DNA of 64,000 bases, from positions 162,545 to 226,544 of the forward strand of contig JAFSZH010000041.1 of assembly GCA_017455685.1 (NCBI GenBank), in the 5' to 3' direction. Each line of letters begins with the position of its first letter. Positions within the stretch are counted from its first letter, which is position 1. Below the pieces are notes generated by a model, which searched no databases, was not told the origin of the DNA, and was given only the letters and a program-made list of their open reading frames with translations. The position numbers and the translations under genes are program-made. Origin of the DNA: Oscillospiraceae bacterium. Its GTDB lineage: Bacteria > Bacillota > Clostridia > Oscillospirales > Oscillospiraceae. Positions 18,231 through 27,471 of this stretch are shown here, piece by piece.

Positions 18231-19246
18231 AGAAAAAGATAAAAGCACTCCTTTTTCTGCTTGCCTTCTGTCTGCTTTTGACGGGTTGCAGGAAGGAAGC
18301 CGAAGAAAAGAGCGAAGAGCCTACGGCGCTGCCGGAAGCCACCGTTGAGGCTTCCGTGGCGACTGCCGTGCCCGTCGTGACGGAAGTGCCCGCAACGCCG
18401 GAGCCCACAAAAGAGCCAGTGAAGGCCGAGATCCTGTACGAGGGGGAGGAAGCGACGTCTCTCAGCTTCCAGACCTCCACTGTCTTTCAGCTCACCGGCA
18501 CTGCCAGCGATGGCTCCACCGGAGGCATCTGGACCTCCAGCGACGCCAGCGCCGCCAGCGTGGACGAAAACGGCGTCGTTACCTGCTGGAAGGCGGGCCA
18601 GCCCAAGATCACCTATTCTCTGGGCGACGCTTCCGCCACCTGCTCGCTGAACATCACAGAGCCCACGGTGCAGATCTGCTTCGGCGGCGTGGAAAAGACG
18701 GATATCAGCTTGAGCAGCCTTTGGGGTTATACCATCCAGCTGGAGGCGAAGGTCAATCCCGCCGGCAGCGAGGTCTCCTGGTCGTCGGACAACCCCTCCG
18801 TTGTGAGCGTTTCCGAGACCGGTCTTGTCACCGGCTTGAGCAGAGGGACAGCCAACGTCAGCTGCAAATGCGGCACGGCCAAGGCCAACTGCATCATCCG
18901 CATCATTGACGATCCTCCCACTTATCTGGCCGCCCAGGCCGATCCCGCGGATACCACGCCACGGATCGTTATCACCTATGCCGGCGTTCCCGTCAACAAC
19001 GACATCACCATCATCGTCGGGCAGGCGGTGGATATGGGATATACTCTATACAATATCGACCCCGCCGCCAATGTGACCTGGTCTGTGGAGGATTACGGCT
19101 TCGCCTCAGTAGACGCCAACGGCGTTATCGTGGGATTGAAGACCACGTGGGGCATTGCCGCCAACCGGAATTATACGCGGCTCGTCGTCACCTGCGGCGA
19201 GTATCAGGGAAGCTGTTACGTGTTCATCAAGGACAACAAAACGTGA
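18227..19246 (+). CDS. Lipoprotein with bacterial Ig-like (BIG2) domains
   Basis: The 339-residue product starts with a lipoprotein signal (LLFLLAFCLLLTGC, modified Cys near 21), followed by a Glu/Pro/Thr/Val-rich spacer to about residue 70. Then come repeats with the BIG2 pattern: WTSSDASAASVDENGVVTCWKAG, VSWSSDNPSVVSVSETGLVTGLSRG and VTWSVEDYGFASVDANGVIVGL. Such proteins are surface-exposed on the outer face of the membrane; ligand and role are unknown. It overlaps xseA by four bases and precedes xseB by seven, so it is in the operon although unrelated to exonuclease function. Confidence 0.85.
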   Translation: MKKKIKALLFLLAFCLLLTGCRKEAEEKSEEPTALPEATVEASVATAVPVVTEVPATPEPTKEPVKAEILYEGEEATSLSFQTSTVFQLTGTASDGSTGGIWTSSDASAASVDENGVVTCWKAGQPKITYSLGDASATCSLNITEPTVQICFGGVEKTDISLSSLWGYTIQLEAKVNPAGSEVSWSSDNPSVVSVSETGLVTGLSRGTANVSCKCGTAKANCIIRIIDDPPTYLAAQADPADTTPRIVITYAGVPVNNDITIIVGQAVDMGYTLYNIDPAANVTWSVEDYGFASVDANGVIVGLKTTWGIAANRNYTRLVVTCGEYQGSCYVFIKDNKT

Positions 19247-19253
19247 GGCAGAC

Positions 19254-19496
19254 ATGAGCGAAAAGAACGATAAAAGATCCTTTGAGGAAATGCTCTCCCG
19301 GCTGGACGCCATCGTGAACACGCTGGAAAAGGGCGACACGGAACTGGAAAGCTCTCTCTCGCTGTATACGGAGGGGGCGGAGCTTATTCGGCTCTGCACA
19401 GAAAAACTCAACAGCGCCGAGCAGATCGTGACGAAGCTGCAGAAGGACGCCCAGGGTGAGCCCGTGGAGACGCCCTTCACACCGGAGAACGATTGA
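19254..19496 (+). CDS. xseB: Exodeoxyribonuclease VII small subunit
   Basis: An 80-residue protein with the XseB helical hairpin: SFEEMLSRLDAIVNTLEKGDTELESSLSLYTEG AEL, then a short charged tail. It binds the XseA coiled coil to make exonuclease VII. Start ATG at 19254; a longer in-frame opening to 19155 overlaps the lipoprotein gene and has no ribosome site. Its stop overlaps the ATG of ispA by one base. Confidence 0.93.
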   Translation: MSEKNDKRSFEEMLSRLDAIVNTLEKGDTELESSLSLYTEGAELIRLCTEKLNSAEQIVTKLQKDAQGEPVETPFTPEND

Positions 19497-20371
19497 TGGA
19501 CTACGAACAGGAATACCTGCGTCTTCGCACCATGGTGAATGAAGCGTTGGACTGCTGCTTTATTCAGTCCTGCGAACAGGGAGAGCTGCTGGAGGCAATG
19601 CGTTATTCTCTCCTGGCGGGAGGAAAGCGCATCCGTCCCGTGCTGCTGCTGGCTTTTGCCGATCTGTGCGGCGGAAGGGAGGAGGACGCGCTTCCCGCGG
19701 CCTGCGGCATCGAAATGCTGCATACCTATTCTCTGATCCATGACGACCTTCCCTGTATGGACGACGACGATCTGCGCCGCGGCCGTCCCACCTGCCACAA
19801 GGTCTACGGTGAGACCAACGCCGTTCTGGCAGGGGACGCTTTGCAGGCGGCGGCGTTTTACTCCGTCCTATGCTCTCCCGCAGACCCGTCCCGGACGGCA
19901 GCAATGGCTAAAACTCTGGCGGAAGCTGCCGGGGAGCGGGGGATGTGCGGCGGGCAGTATCTGGACACCTGCAAGGAAGACTCCGAGGTCGATGAGCAGG
20001 AGCTGTGCTCTATCCATTCGATGAAAACGGGGGCGCTGCTTCGCGCAGCGTGCGTCATGGGCGTACAGTGCGCTGGGGGAAGCCGGGAACAGGTCCGTGC
20101 CGCGGAGGATTTTGCGTGGCATCTCGGCATGGCATTTCAGATCAGGGACGATATGCTCGACGAGATCTCCACCGCTGATGAGCTGGGAAAGACGGTCGGG
20201 TCCGACGCGCGGGATGGAAAGACAACGTTCGCCTCTCTCTTCGGTATTTCGTCCTGCGCCGCCCTGGTACGGGAGCACACGGAAAAAGCCAAGGACGCCC
20301 TGCGCTCCGCATTTAGCGGCGCCGGTTTCCTTCTTTGGCTTGCCGATTCCCTTGCCGACCGTACCAAATGA
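19496..20371 (+). CDS. ispA: Polyprenyl (farnesyl/geranylgeranyl) diphosphate synthase
   Basis: This short-chain trans-prenyltransferase condenses IPP with allylic diphosphates to make FPP or GGPP. The 291-residue protein has the first Asp-rich motif DDLPCMD near residues 82-88 with the bacterial four-residue spacing, followed by DDDLRRGRPTCH, and the second motif DDMLD near 218-222. Product length cannot be read with certainty. It lies between xseB and dxs, as is typical in Firmicutes, linking the MEP pathway genes of this window (dxs, ispD, ispF). Confidence 0.95.
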   Translation: MDYEQEYLRLRTMVNEALDCCFIQSCEQGELLEAMRYSLLAGGKRIRPVLLLAFADLCGGREEDALPAACGIEMLHTYSLIHDDLPCMDDDDLRRGRPTCHKVYGETNAVLAGDALQAAAFYSVLCSPADPSRTAAMAKTLAEAAGERGMCGGQYLDTCKEDSEVDEQELCSIHSMKTGALLRAACVMGVQCAGGSREQVRAAEDFAWHLGMAFQIRDDMLDEISTADELGKTVGSDARDGKTTFASLFGISSCAALVREHTEKAKDALRSAFSGAGFLLWLADSLADRTK

Positions 20372-20405
20372 ATAAAATACTATAAAATCTGAATATTATT
20401 TTCCG

Positions 20406-20441
20406 AAAACCGCCCTTTACTCTTGTATTGGGCGTTTTTCT
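20406..20441 (+). terminator. Possible weak terminator after ispA
   Basis: CGCCC and GGGCG arms flank a 15-base loop and are followed by TTTTTC. The stem is only five bases, so read-through into dxs is likely. Confidence 0.45.
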
Positions 20442-20451
20442 TTGGTATTAT
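20423..20451 (+). promoter_or_regulatory. Possible sigma-A promoter of dxs
   Basis: TTGTAT (20423-20428) and TATTAT (20446-20451), 17 bases apart, with TGG directly before the -10 element. It overlaps the terminator-like hairpin. Confidence 0.5.
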
Positions 20452-20483
20452 ATGGGCTGAATTACGATTGAAGGTAATATGCG

Positions 20484-22337
20484 TTGAATATTTTACAGAG
20501 AATAGAAACAAATGAAGATCTGCGCGCCGTGGATCCCGAAGAGATCCCGCAGCTCTGCCGGGAGATCCGTTCTTTTCTGATCGAAAAGGTGTCCCGGACG
20601 GGAGGACATCTGGCTTCCAATCTGGGTGCGGTGGAGCTTACCGTGGCGCTGCACAGGGTTTACGATCCCTATCGGGACCGGATCCTTTTCGACGTGGGGC
20701 ACCAGTCGTACGTACACAAGCTGCTCACCGGTCGGCGGGATCGCTTTGACACCCTGCGCCAGCTCAACGGCATTTCCGGATTCCCCATGCCCGAAGAAAG
20801 TGAAGCGGACCCGTTTCTGGCCGGTCACGCCTCCGACGCTGTTTCCGTCGCCGCTGGTATGGCCCGGGCACGCACGCTGTTAAAGGGCGACTATGACGTC
20901 GTGGCTGTGGTTGGCGACGGAGCCATGACCGGCGGATTGTGCTACGAAGGGCTGTGCGACATCGGCGCCAGCCGGGAACCCGTGGTGGTGGTTCTCAACG
21001 ATAACGGCATGTCCATCAACGAAAACGTTGGCGGCGTGGCCAAGATGCTGAGCCGGGCGCGTACCAGGCCCGGGTATTTCCGCTTCAAAAAAGCCTATCG
21101 CCGGTTTCTAAAGCATATGCCCTGGCTGTATCTGTTCCTGCACCGTGTCAAGGAAAACCTGAAAAAAACCCTGATCCCCCAGGGAATTTTTGACGACATG
21201 GGCTTTGAATACATCGGCCCCATCGACGGCCACGACGAGAGCGCCGTGGAAGCTGCCCTGCGCTGGGGAAAGGCTCTGCGTGTCCCGGCGCTGATCCACG
21301 TGGTGACGCAGAAGGGCAGAGGGTATCTTCCCGCGGAACAATATCCGGAGCAGTATCACGGCGTCAACGCATTCGAACCTGACACCGGATTGCAGGACGA
21401 TTTCTGCGAGGATTTCTCCGCCTGCTTCGGCGAGACCATGATCCGCCTTGCGAAGAGTGATCCGAAGCTCTGCGCCGTCACGGCTGCCATGGAACGGGGG
21501 ACCGGACTGGACTGCTTCGCCCGTCGGTTTCCGAAGCAGTTTGTTGAGCTCGGCATCGCGGAAGGCCATGCGGTGGCCATGTGCGCCGGCATGGCGAAGC
21601 AGGGGATCACGCCTGTTTTCGCCGTGTATTCCTCTTTCCTGCAGCGCTCCTTCGATATGCTGATGGAGGACGTGGGCCTCATGAAAGAGCACGTGGTGCT
21701 GGCTGTGGACCGCGCTGGTCTCGTCGGCCGGGACGGTGTGACGCACCAGGGGTCATTCGATATCGCCTATCTGAGCGCCGTGCCGCATATGACCATACTG
21801 GCTCCCTCCAGTTTTGCGGAACTGAGTTCCATGCTGGAAAAGGCCGTTTATCAGCTCTCGGGTCCCGTTGCCGTGCGCTATCCCCGGGGCAGCGAGGGCG
21901 GATTCAAGGACGATACAAGCGATAAGAATACCGTTACTCTTCGGAGCGGAAAAGACGTGACCATCGTCTGTCACGGTATTACCGTCAATCAGGCGCTGGA
22001 AGCTGCGGAGTGTCTGGGAACGGAGGGGATCTCCGCCCGTGTCATCAAGGTCAACCGGGTCCTGCCGCTGGACGCTGATGAGATCCTCGACTCTCTGCGG
22101 GAGACAGGCCGGCTTGTCTCGGTAGAGGACGCCTGCCGCGCCATGAGCGTCGGCAGCAGACTGCTGGAGCTGTGCGCCGGGCAGGGGATCGTCCTCAAGG
22201 GCGTTTGCCAGCTCGATCTTGGGGACGGCGTTGTGTATCACGGAACGGTGGAGCAGCTTTGCAGTCAGCTTGGGCTTGACGCTTCGGGCGTTGCCGCTTC
22301 CGTAAAGGAGCTCGTGCATGAAAAAGATCCGGCTTGA
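20484..22337 (+). CDS. dxs: 1-deoxy-D-xylulose-5-phosphate synthase
   Basis: First enzyme of the MEP isoprenoid pathway, joining pyruvate and glyceraldehyde 3-phosphate with thiamine diphosphate. The 617-residue protein has GHQSYVHKLLTGR, the ThDP motif GDGAMTGG...NDNGMSI near 147-178, and DRAGLVGRDGVTHQGSFDIAYL in the pyrimidine-binding domain. The start is TTG at 20484 after gaaggtaat; no ATG in frame gives a better N-terminus. Its last 20 bases overlap tlyA. Confidence 0.96.
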   Translation: MNILQRIETNEDLRAVDPEEIPQLCREIRSFLIEKVSRTGGHLASNLGAVELTVALHRVYDPYRDRILFDVGHQSYVHKLLTGRRDRFDTLRQLNGISGFPMPEESEADPFLAGHASDAVSVAAGMARARTLLKGDYDVVAVVGDGAMTGGLCYEGLCDIGASREPVVVVLNDNGMSINENVGGVAKMLSRARTRPGYFRFKKAYRRFLKHMPWLYLFLHRVKENLKKTLIPQGIFDDMGFEYIGPIDGHDESAVEAALRWGKALRVPALIHVVTQKGRGYLPAEQYPEQYHGVNAFEPDTGLQDDFCEDFSACFGETMIRLAKSDPKLCAVTAAMERGTGLDCFARRFPKQFVELGIAEGHAVAMCAGMAKQGITPVFAVYSSFLQRSFDMLMEDVGLMKEHVVLAVDRAGLVGRDGVTHQGSFDIAYLSAVPHMTILAPSSFAELSSMLEKAVYQLSGPVAVRYPRGSEGGFKDDTSDKNTVTLRSGKDVTIVCHGITVNQALEAAECLGTEGISARVIKVNRVLPLDADEILDSLRETGRLVSVEDACRAMSVGSRLLELCAGQGIVLKGVCQLDLGDGVVYHGTVEQLCSQLGLDASGVAASVKELVHEKDPA

Positions 22338-23130
22338 CCAGCTTATCTTTGAAAAGGGCCTGACGGAAAGCCGGGAACGGGCCAAAACCAGCGTAATGGC
22401 CGGTCTGGTGTACGTGAACGGGCAGAAGGAAACCAAGCCCGGCACCTTTGTGGCAGAGGACGCCGAGGTGGAACTGCGGGGCGACGCCCTGCACTACGTG
22501 AGCCGTGGCGGGCTGAAGCTGGAGAAGGCTCTGAAGGTCTTTTCCGTAGTGCCCCGGGGATTTACATGTCTGGACTGCGGCGCCTCTACAGGCGGTTTTA
22601 CGGACGTTCTGCTGCAAAACGGCGCGGGAAAGATTTATGCCGTGGACGTGGGCTACGGCCAGCTGGCCTGGTCGCTGCGGAACGATCCCCGAGTGGTTTG
22701 CATGGAGCGGACCAACGTCCGGTATCTGACGGCAAACCAGATCCCCGAGCCTATCGACCTCGCTACGGCGGATCTGAGCTTTATCTCCCTGCGGCTGATC
22801 CTCGGCCCCGTTCACTCTCTGCTCAGGGACGGCGGGGAAATGATCTGCCTTGTAAAGCCTCAGTTTGAAGCGGGAAAGGAAAAGGTCGGGAAAAAAGGCG
22901 TCGTGCGGGACCCGGAGGTACACCGGGAAGTGTTGGAAGAATTCCTTGACTATTCTGCAGAAGCAGGATTCGGTCTTCGCGGTCTGGATTATTCTCCTAT
23001 ACGGGGACCGGAGGGAAATATCGAATACTTGGCCTGGCTGAAAAAGAACGGTGAGAGCATTCCCCGGCCCGATCTTGCGGCGCTGGTGGAGGCCTCTCAC
23101 GAAGCCCACGGGAAGGATGATGTGACTTGA
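22318..23130 (+). CDS. tlyA: TlyA family rRNA 2'-O-methyltransferase
   Basis: An N-terminal S4 RNA-binding domain (RLDQLIFEKGLTESRERAKTSVMAGLVYVNG) is followed by an FtsJ-like methyltransferase fold with SAM motif DCGASTGGFTD near residues 86-96. TlyA proteins 2'-O-methylate rRNA; the name haemolysin is historical. At 270 residues it is normal. It overlaps dxs and, by four bases, nadK, giving the familiar dxs-tlyA-nadK-argR-recN order. Confidence 0.94.
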   Translation: MKKIRLDQLIFEKGLTESRERAKTSVMAGLVYVNGQKETKPGTFVAEDAEVELRGDALHYVSRGGLKLEKALKVFSVVPRGFTCLDCGASTGGFTDVLLQNGAGKIYAVDVGYGQLAWSLRNDPRVVCMERTNVRYLTANQIPEPIDLATADLSFISLRLILGPVHSLLRDGGEMICLVKPQFEAGKEKVGKKGVVRDPEVHREVLEEFLDYSAEAGFGLRGLDYSPIRGPEGNIEYLAWLKKNGESIPRPDLAALVEASHEAHGKDDVT

Positions 23131-23990
23131 ACGGATTCGTTTTACTGCTGCCCAACGCCCACCGGGACTTGGGACTGCACGCCTCGCAGCAGCTTGCGCA
23201 GCATCTGGAGGCCCATGGCCATGAGGTGCGAATCGCCCCTTTCCTCAGCGACGATATCCGCCACACATGGGATAAATCCATCCCCACCGTCAATGCGGCG
23301 GAATCGGTGAGCGGCGCACGGCTGGCCGTGACGCTGGGCGGCGACGGCACGATCCTGCAGGCGTCCCGGTATCTCTCCGGCACGGGCATCCCCGTCATCG
23401 GCGTAAACATGGGCAACAAGGGTTTTATGACCGAGTTGGAAAGCGCCGACCTGCTCCGCGTGCTGGAAGCGGCCGACGGGAATTACACGACCCTGGAGCG
23501 GATGATGCTGGATCTGGAGCTCGTCCGGAACGGAGAGGTGGTCTATTCCGGAAGGGCGCTGAACGAAGCCTCTGTCCGGGCGCTGGTCAGTCTTGTGAAC
23601 GTGGAGGCCTACGGCGACGGACGAGAGATCACCGCCTTTTCCGGAGACGGCATCATCGTTTCCACGCCCACCGGCTCCACGGCCTATTCCATGGCGGCGG
23701 GCGGTCCCATCGTGGAGCCCAACGCCAATTGTCTGATCATCACGCCGATCTGCGCGTTCCGCCTGGCGGCGAGGTCTTTTGTGCTGACGCCGGATCGCTT
23801 TATTCAGATCAGGCTTCCTTACCAGGGCGAGAAGCAGGTCATGCTGTCCGTAGACGGCGTAGGAATAGACTTCCTGGACGGTGACGAGCTCCGTGTCCGA
23901 CGCTCTGATAAATCGCTTCTGATGGCAAAGATCAGTGACAAGAGCTTTTACGACATGGTTTTTGAAAAACTCAACGATAAAAACTATTGA
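23127..23990 (+). CDS. nadK: NAD kinase
   Basis: Phosphorylates NAD to NADP. The 287-residue protein has GGDGTILQA near 71-79, NMGNKGFMTE, and the signature STPTGSTAYSMAAGGP near 180-195. The start TTG at 23127 overlaps the tlyA stop (TTGA). Together with the nadD fusion it gives two steps of NAD(P) metabolism in this window. Confidence 0.95.
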   Translation: MNGFVLLLPNAHRDLGLHASQQLAQHLEAHGHEVRIAPFLSDDIRHTWDKSIPTVNAAESVSGARLAVTLGGDGTILQASRYLSGTGIPVIGVNMGNKGFMTELESADLLRVLEAADGNYTTLERMMLDLELVRNGEVVYSGRALNEASVRALVSLVNVEAYGDGREITAFSGDGIIVSTPTGSTAYSMAAGGPIVEPNANCLIITPICAFRLAARSFVLTPDRFIQIRLPYQGEKQVMLSVDGVGIDFLDGDELRVRRSDKSLLMAKISDKSFYDMVFEKLNDKNY

Positions 23991-24010
23991 ACAGATATAG
24001 AGGAGACGCT

Positions 24011-24460
24011 ATGAAATCCCAGAGACAGGCTCAGATCCTTGAACTGATCAGTGAGCAGAATATCGAGACGCAGAACCAGATGATGGAGGCGCTTGCCGCC
24101 AGGGGCATCAAGAGCACGCAGGCAACACTTTCCCGCGACATCAAGGAGCTGCAGCTGGTGAAGAAGCTCTCTCCCAACGGCGGCTATCATTATGTTGTTC
24201 CCGCGCAGGAGAACGACGAGGAGCACAACACCCGTCTGCGCAACATCTTCCGGGAATGCGTGATCAGCTTCGACGTTGCACAGAATCTTGTGGTGATCCA
24301 CACGCTGCCCGGTTTTGCCAACGGCGCAGCCTCCGCGCTGGACAACATGGATATTCCCGAGCTTGTCGGGACCATCGCCGGGGACGACACGGCGTTCCTT
24401 GCCATGCGCGATTCTGCCAGCGCCGTCGCATTCTGCCGTGAGATCGAGGCTATGCTGTAA
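24011..24460 (+). CDS. argR: Arginine repressor ArgR
   Basis: ArgR is an arginine-responsive hexameric repressor of arginine genes. The 149-residue protein has an N-terminal winged helix (QAQILELISEQNIETQNQMMEALAARGIKSTQATLSRDIKELQLVK) and a C-terminal arginine-binding/oligomerisation domain with GTIAGDDTAF. ATG at 24011 follows tagaggagac; an in-frame opening at 23987 overlaps nadK. No arginine operon is nearby; the location before recN is conserved in Firmicutes. Confidence 0.95.
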   Translation: MKSQRQAQILELISEQNIETQNQMMEALAARGIKSTQATLSRDIKELQLVKKLSPNGGYHYVVPAQENDEEHNTRLRNIFRECVISFDVAQNLVVIHTLPGFANGAASALDNMDIPELVGTIAGDDTAFLAMRDSASAVAFCREIEAML

Positions 24461-26142
24461 TGCTGAAAAACCTCCACATTGAAAATATCGCCGTCATCGA
24501 ACGGGCGGATGTGGAATTCTCCTCCGGGCTGAGCGTTCTCACCGGTGAGACGGGCGCGGGCAAGTCCATTATCATCGACGCGCTGAACGCCGCTCTCGGG
24601 AGCCGGACCAGCCGGGACCTTGTGCGCACCGGTTCGGAGAGAGCTTCCGTCACCGCCGTCTTTGAGAACGCTCTTGCCGCCGCGTGGTGCCGGGATAACG
24701 AGCTGGACGCCGACGGGGACGAGATCGTTCTGCAGCGCCGTCTCTCTCCCGACGGAAAATCCTCCGCCCGGGTCAACGGGCTGCCCGTTTCAGCGGCGCA
24801 GCTGCGGGAACTTGGCGCCAGACTGTTGGATATCCACGGGCAGAACGACGGCCGTCAGCTGCTGGATGAAAAGCGGCATCTGAGCTATCTGGACCAGTAC
24901 GCCGCGGAGATGGAAGCAAAGCAGGCGTTTTCCGTCTGCTATGACCGCTACCGCCAGCTGAAAAAGGAAGCGGACAGCCTTCGGCTGGACGAAGCGGAAA
25001 AGCTGCAGCTGGAGGATACGCTCCGATTTCGCATCGCCGAGCTGGAAAAAGCCGAGATCCGTCCGGGAGAGGAAGAGGAGCTGTCCGCCCGCCGCGATCT
25101 GCTGCGGAACGCAGAAAAGCTCACGGAATTCCTGGACGCCGCCTATACCGCCCTTTACGACCGGGACGACAGTGCCGTGTCCCTCTGCGGTGAGGCCGAG
25201 TATGCCGTCGGCCGTTCCGCCGCGTGGAGCCCGGAGCTGCAGGAGGCGGAAGAGCTGATCCGCAGCGCCCGCCTTTCTCTGGAGGACGCCGCCGAGCGTG
25301 TCCGGGAAAAGCAGGCTGAGCTGGACTTTTCTCCCGATGAGTACGACCGGCTGGAAAACCGGCTGAACCTGCTTCGCCGGCTGGAAAAGAAATATGCCGC
25401 AGACGAAGCGGGCCTGGTACGCCTTCTGGAAGAGAGCCGGGAGCGGCTTGATCGGCTGGAATATTCCGGCGAACGTCTGGCGAAGCTGGATAAAGAGATC
25501 GCCGCCGCTCTGCAGGCTGCAAAAAAAGCCGCCGCAGAACTGACTGAAAAAAGAAAAGCCGCCGCCGCGCGGCTGGAAAAGCAGGTGGAGGCCGAGCTGA
25601 AAGCGCTGAACATGCCCTCCGTCCGTTTCCGGGTCCAACTTGACCCCAGATCCGTCGAGATCGGCATGGATGCCACGGGTGCCGATGAGATCCGTTTTCT
25701 CATGTCGGCCAACGCCGGGGAAGCCCTGGGACCAATCGACCGCATCGCCTCCGGCGGCGAGCTCTCCCGCATCATGCTGGCTTTGAAAAACGTTTTCGCG
25801 GAGAGAGACCTGGTGGATGCGCTTGTTTTTGACGAGATCGACACCGGCGTGTCCGGCATCGCCGCCCAGCGAGTTGCGGAAAAGCTGGCGCAGCTTGCAA
25901 AGAACAAGCAGGTTCTTTGCGTAACGCACCTTCCCCAGATCGCCGCTATGGCCGACGAGCAGTTTCTGGTGGAAAAGGATGAGCACGGCGGACGCACCTT
26001 CACGGAGATCCGTCTGTTGGACCGGGAGGGAAGGAAACGGGAACTGGCGCGGCTCACCGGCGGCGGAGAGCTGACGGAGACCCAACTGGCGGGAGCCGAG
26101 GAACTGCTGACCGCCGACGAGCGGTTCCGCTCCGCCCTATGA
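24460..26142 (+). CDS. recN: DNA repair protein RecN
   Basis: RecN is an SMC-like ATPase recruited early to double-strand breaks. The 560-residue protein has Walker A GETGAGKS near 29-36, a moderate coiled coil, the signature SGGELSRIMLALK and Walker B VFDEIDTGVSG near 456-466. Its ATG overlaps the argR stop by one base. Length is normal. Confidence 0.97.
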   Translation: MLKNLHIENIAVIERADVEFSSGLSVLTGETGAGKSIIIDALNAALGSRTSRDLVRTGSERASVTAVFENALAAAWCRDNELDADGDEIVLQRRLSPDGKSSARVNGLPVSAAQLRELGARLLDIHGQNDGRQLLDEKRHLSYLDQYAAEMEAKQAFSVCYDRYRQLKKEADSLRLDEAEKLQLEDTLRFRIAELEKAEIRPGEEEELSARRDLLRNAEKLTEFLDAAYTALYDRDDSAVSLCGEAEYAVGRSAAWSPELQEAEELIRSARLSLEDAAERVREKQAELDFSPDEYDRLENRLNLLRRLEKKYAADEAGLVRLLEESRERLDRLEYSGERLAKLDKEIAAALQAAKKAAAELTEKRKAAAARLEKQVEAELKALNMPSVRFRVQLDPRSVEIGMDATGADEIRFLMSANAGEALGPIDRIASGGELSRIMLALKNVFAERDLVDALVFDEIDTGVSGIAAQRVAEKLAQLAKNKQVLCVTHLPQIAAMADEQFLVEKDEHGGRTFTEIRLLDREGRKRELARLTGGGELTETQLAGAEELLTADERFRSAL

Positions 26143-26168
26143 AAAAATATAGACAGGAGATATAAACC

Positions 26169-27389
26169 ATGCAGATCTACGAGGAACTTCAAAAACGCGG
26201 TCTGATCGCCCAGGTGACGGACGAAAAGGAGATCCACGATCTCATCAACAACGGAAAGGCGACTTTTTACATCGGTTTTGACTGTACAGCCGACAGTCTG
26301 ACCGCGGGACATTTTATGGCGCTGACGCTGATGAAGCGTCTCCAGATGGCGGGAAACCATCCCATCGCGCTGATTGGCGGCGGTACCACCTCCATCGGCG
26401 ACCCTTCCGGCCGCTCCGACATGCGCAAAATGCTCAGTCGGGAGGATATCGACCATAACGCGGCCTGTTTCAAAAAGCAGATGGAGCGTTTCATCGACTT
26501 CTCTGAGGGAGAAGCCATCATGCTCAACAACGCCGACTGGATGCTCAATTTGAACTATATTGATTTCCTTCGTGAAGTTGGAGTGCATTTCAGCGTCAAT
26601 AATATGCTTCGAGCCGAGTGCTATAAGCAGCGCCTGGAGAAGGGCCTGAGCTTCCTGGAATTCAACTACATGCTCATGCAGGGTTACGATTTCTACTACC
26701 TGTACAAGCATTACGGCTGTAACATGGAGTTCGGTGGAGATGATCAGTGGAGCAACATTCTGGGCGGGACCGAGCTTATCCGAAAGAAGCTTGGCAAGGA
26801 CGTATACGGCATGACCATCACCCTTCTCACCGATTCCCAGGGGAAGAAGATGGGCAAGACCGCGGGGAACGCCGTATGGCTGGATCCCAACAAGACATCG
26901 CCTTACGATTTCTTCCAGTACTGGCGTAACGTGGGAGACTCGGACGTGATTAAGTGCATCCGCATGCTGACCTTCCTTCCCATGGAGCAGATCGAAGAGA
27001 TGTCCGCGTGGAATGATGCCAAGATCAACGGGGCAAAAGAGATCCTGGCCTACGAGCTGACCAAAATGGTCCACGGGGAAGACGAAGCGTCCTCTGCGCT
27101 CGATAAATCCCGGGCGATCTTCGGCGGCGGTATCACCGAGGACGTACCGGAAACCGTCATTTCCGAGAGCGATCTTGTGGACGGCGGCGCGGATATCATG
27201 ACGCTGCTGGTGCTCAGCGGTCTCTGCTCCTCCAAGAGCGACGCCCGGCGGAATATCCAGCAGGGCGGCGTGGTTTGCGGCAATGATAAGGTCACCGATA
27301 TTGCTCTTTCTTTTGACGCGGAAGCGCTGAAGAAGGGCGTGGTCCTCCGCCGCGGCAAAAAGAACTTCAAGCGCGTGGTGCTGAAATAA
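26169..27389 (+). CDS. tyrS: Tyrosyl-tRNA synthetase
   Basis: Class I synthetase charging tRNA-Tyr. The 406-residue protein has the HIGH-like GHFMAL near residues 44-49, Tyr-binding region NYMLMQGYDFYYL, KMSKS variant KMGKT near 227-231, and a C-terminal S4 domain (SKSDARRNIQQGGVVCGND). It is preceded by caggagatataa, only 26 bases after recN, with no T-box, unlike many tyrS genes. Confidence 0.97.
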   Translation: MQIYEELQKRGLIAQVTDEKEIHDLINNGKATFYIGFDCTADSLTAGHFMALTLMKRLQMAGNHPIALIGGGTTSIGDPSGRSDMRKMLSREDIDHNAACFKKQMERFIDFSEGEAIMLNNADWMLNLNYIDFLREVGVHFSVNNMLRAECYKQRLEKGLSFLEFNYMLMQGYDFYYLYKHYGCNMEFGGDDQWSNILGGTELIRKKLGKDVYGMTITLLTDSQGKKMGKTAGNAVWLDPNKTSPYDFFQYWRNVGDSDVIKCIRMLTFLPMEQIEEMSAWNDAKINGAKEILAYELTKMVHGEDEASSALDKSRAIFGGGITEDVPETVISESDLVDGGADIMTLLVLSGLCSSKSDARRNIQQGGVVCGNDKVTDIALSFDAEALKKGVVLRRGKKNFKRVVLK

Positions 27390-27410
27390 GGGGATCGACT
27401 TTTTTTCTCC

Positions 27411-27438
27411 TTGCAATTTGCTGTAAATCGCGGTATTC
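27411..27438 (+). promoter_or_regulatory. Probable sigma-A promoter of the DUF1508 gene
   Basis: TTGCAA (27411-27416) and TATTCT (27433-27438), spacer 16 bases, in the 82-base gap after tyrS. Confidence 0.5.
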
Positions 27439-27471
27439 TTGAAATACAAAATTTGACAGGAGGCTCCGATT

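Noticed and set aside
27404..27464. SD-pairing segment upstream of the DUF1508 gene
   Set aside because: CTCCT can pair with AGGAG but the loop is about 45 bases; any pyrimidine run can do this by chance.
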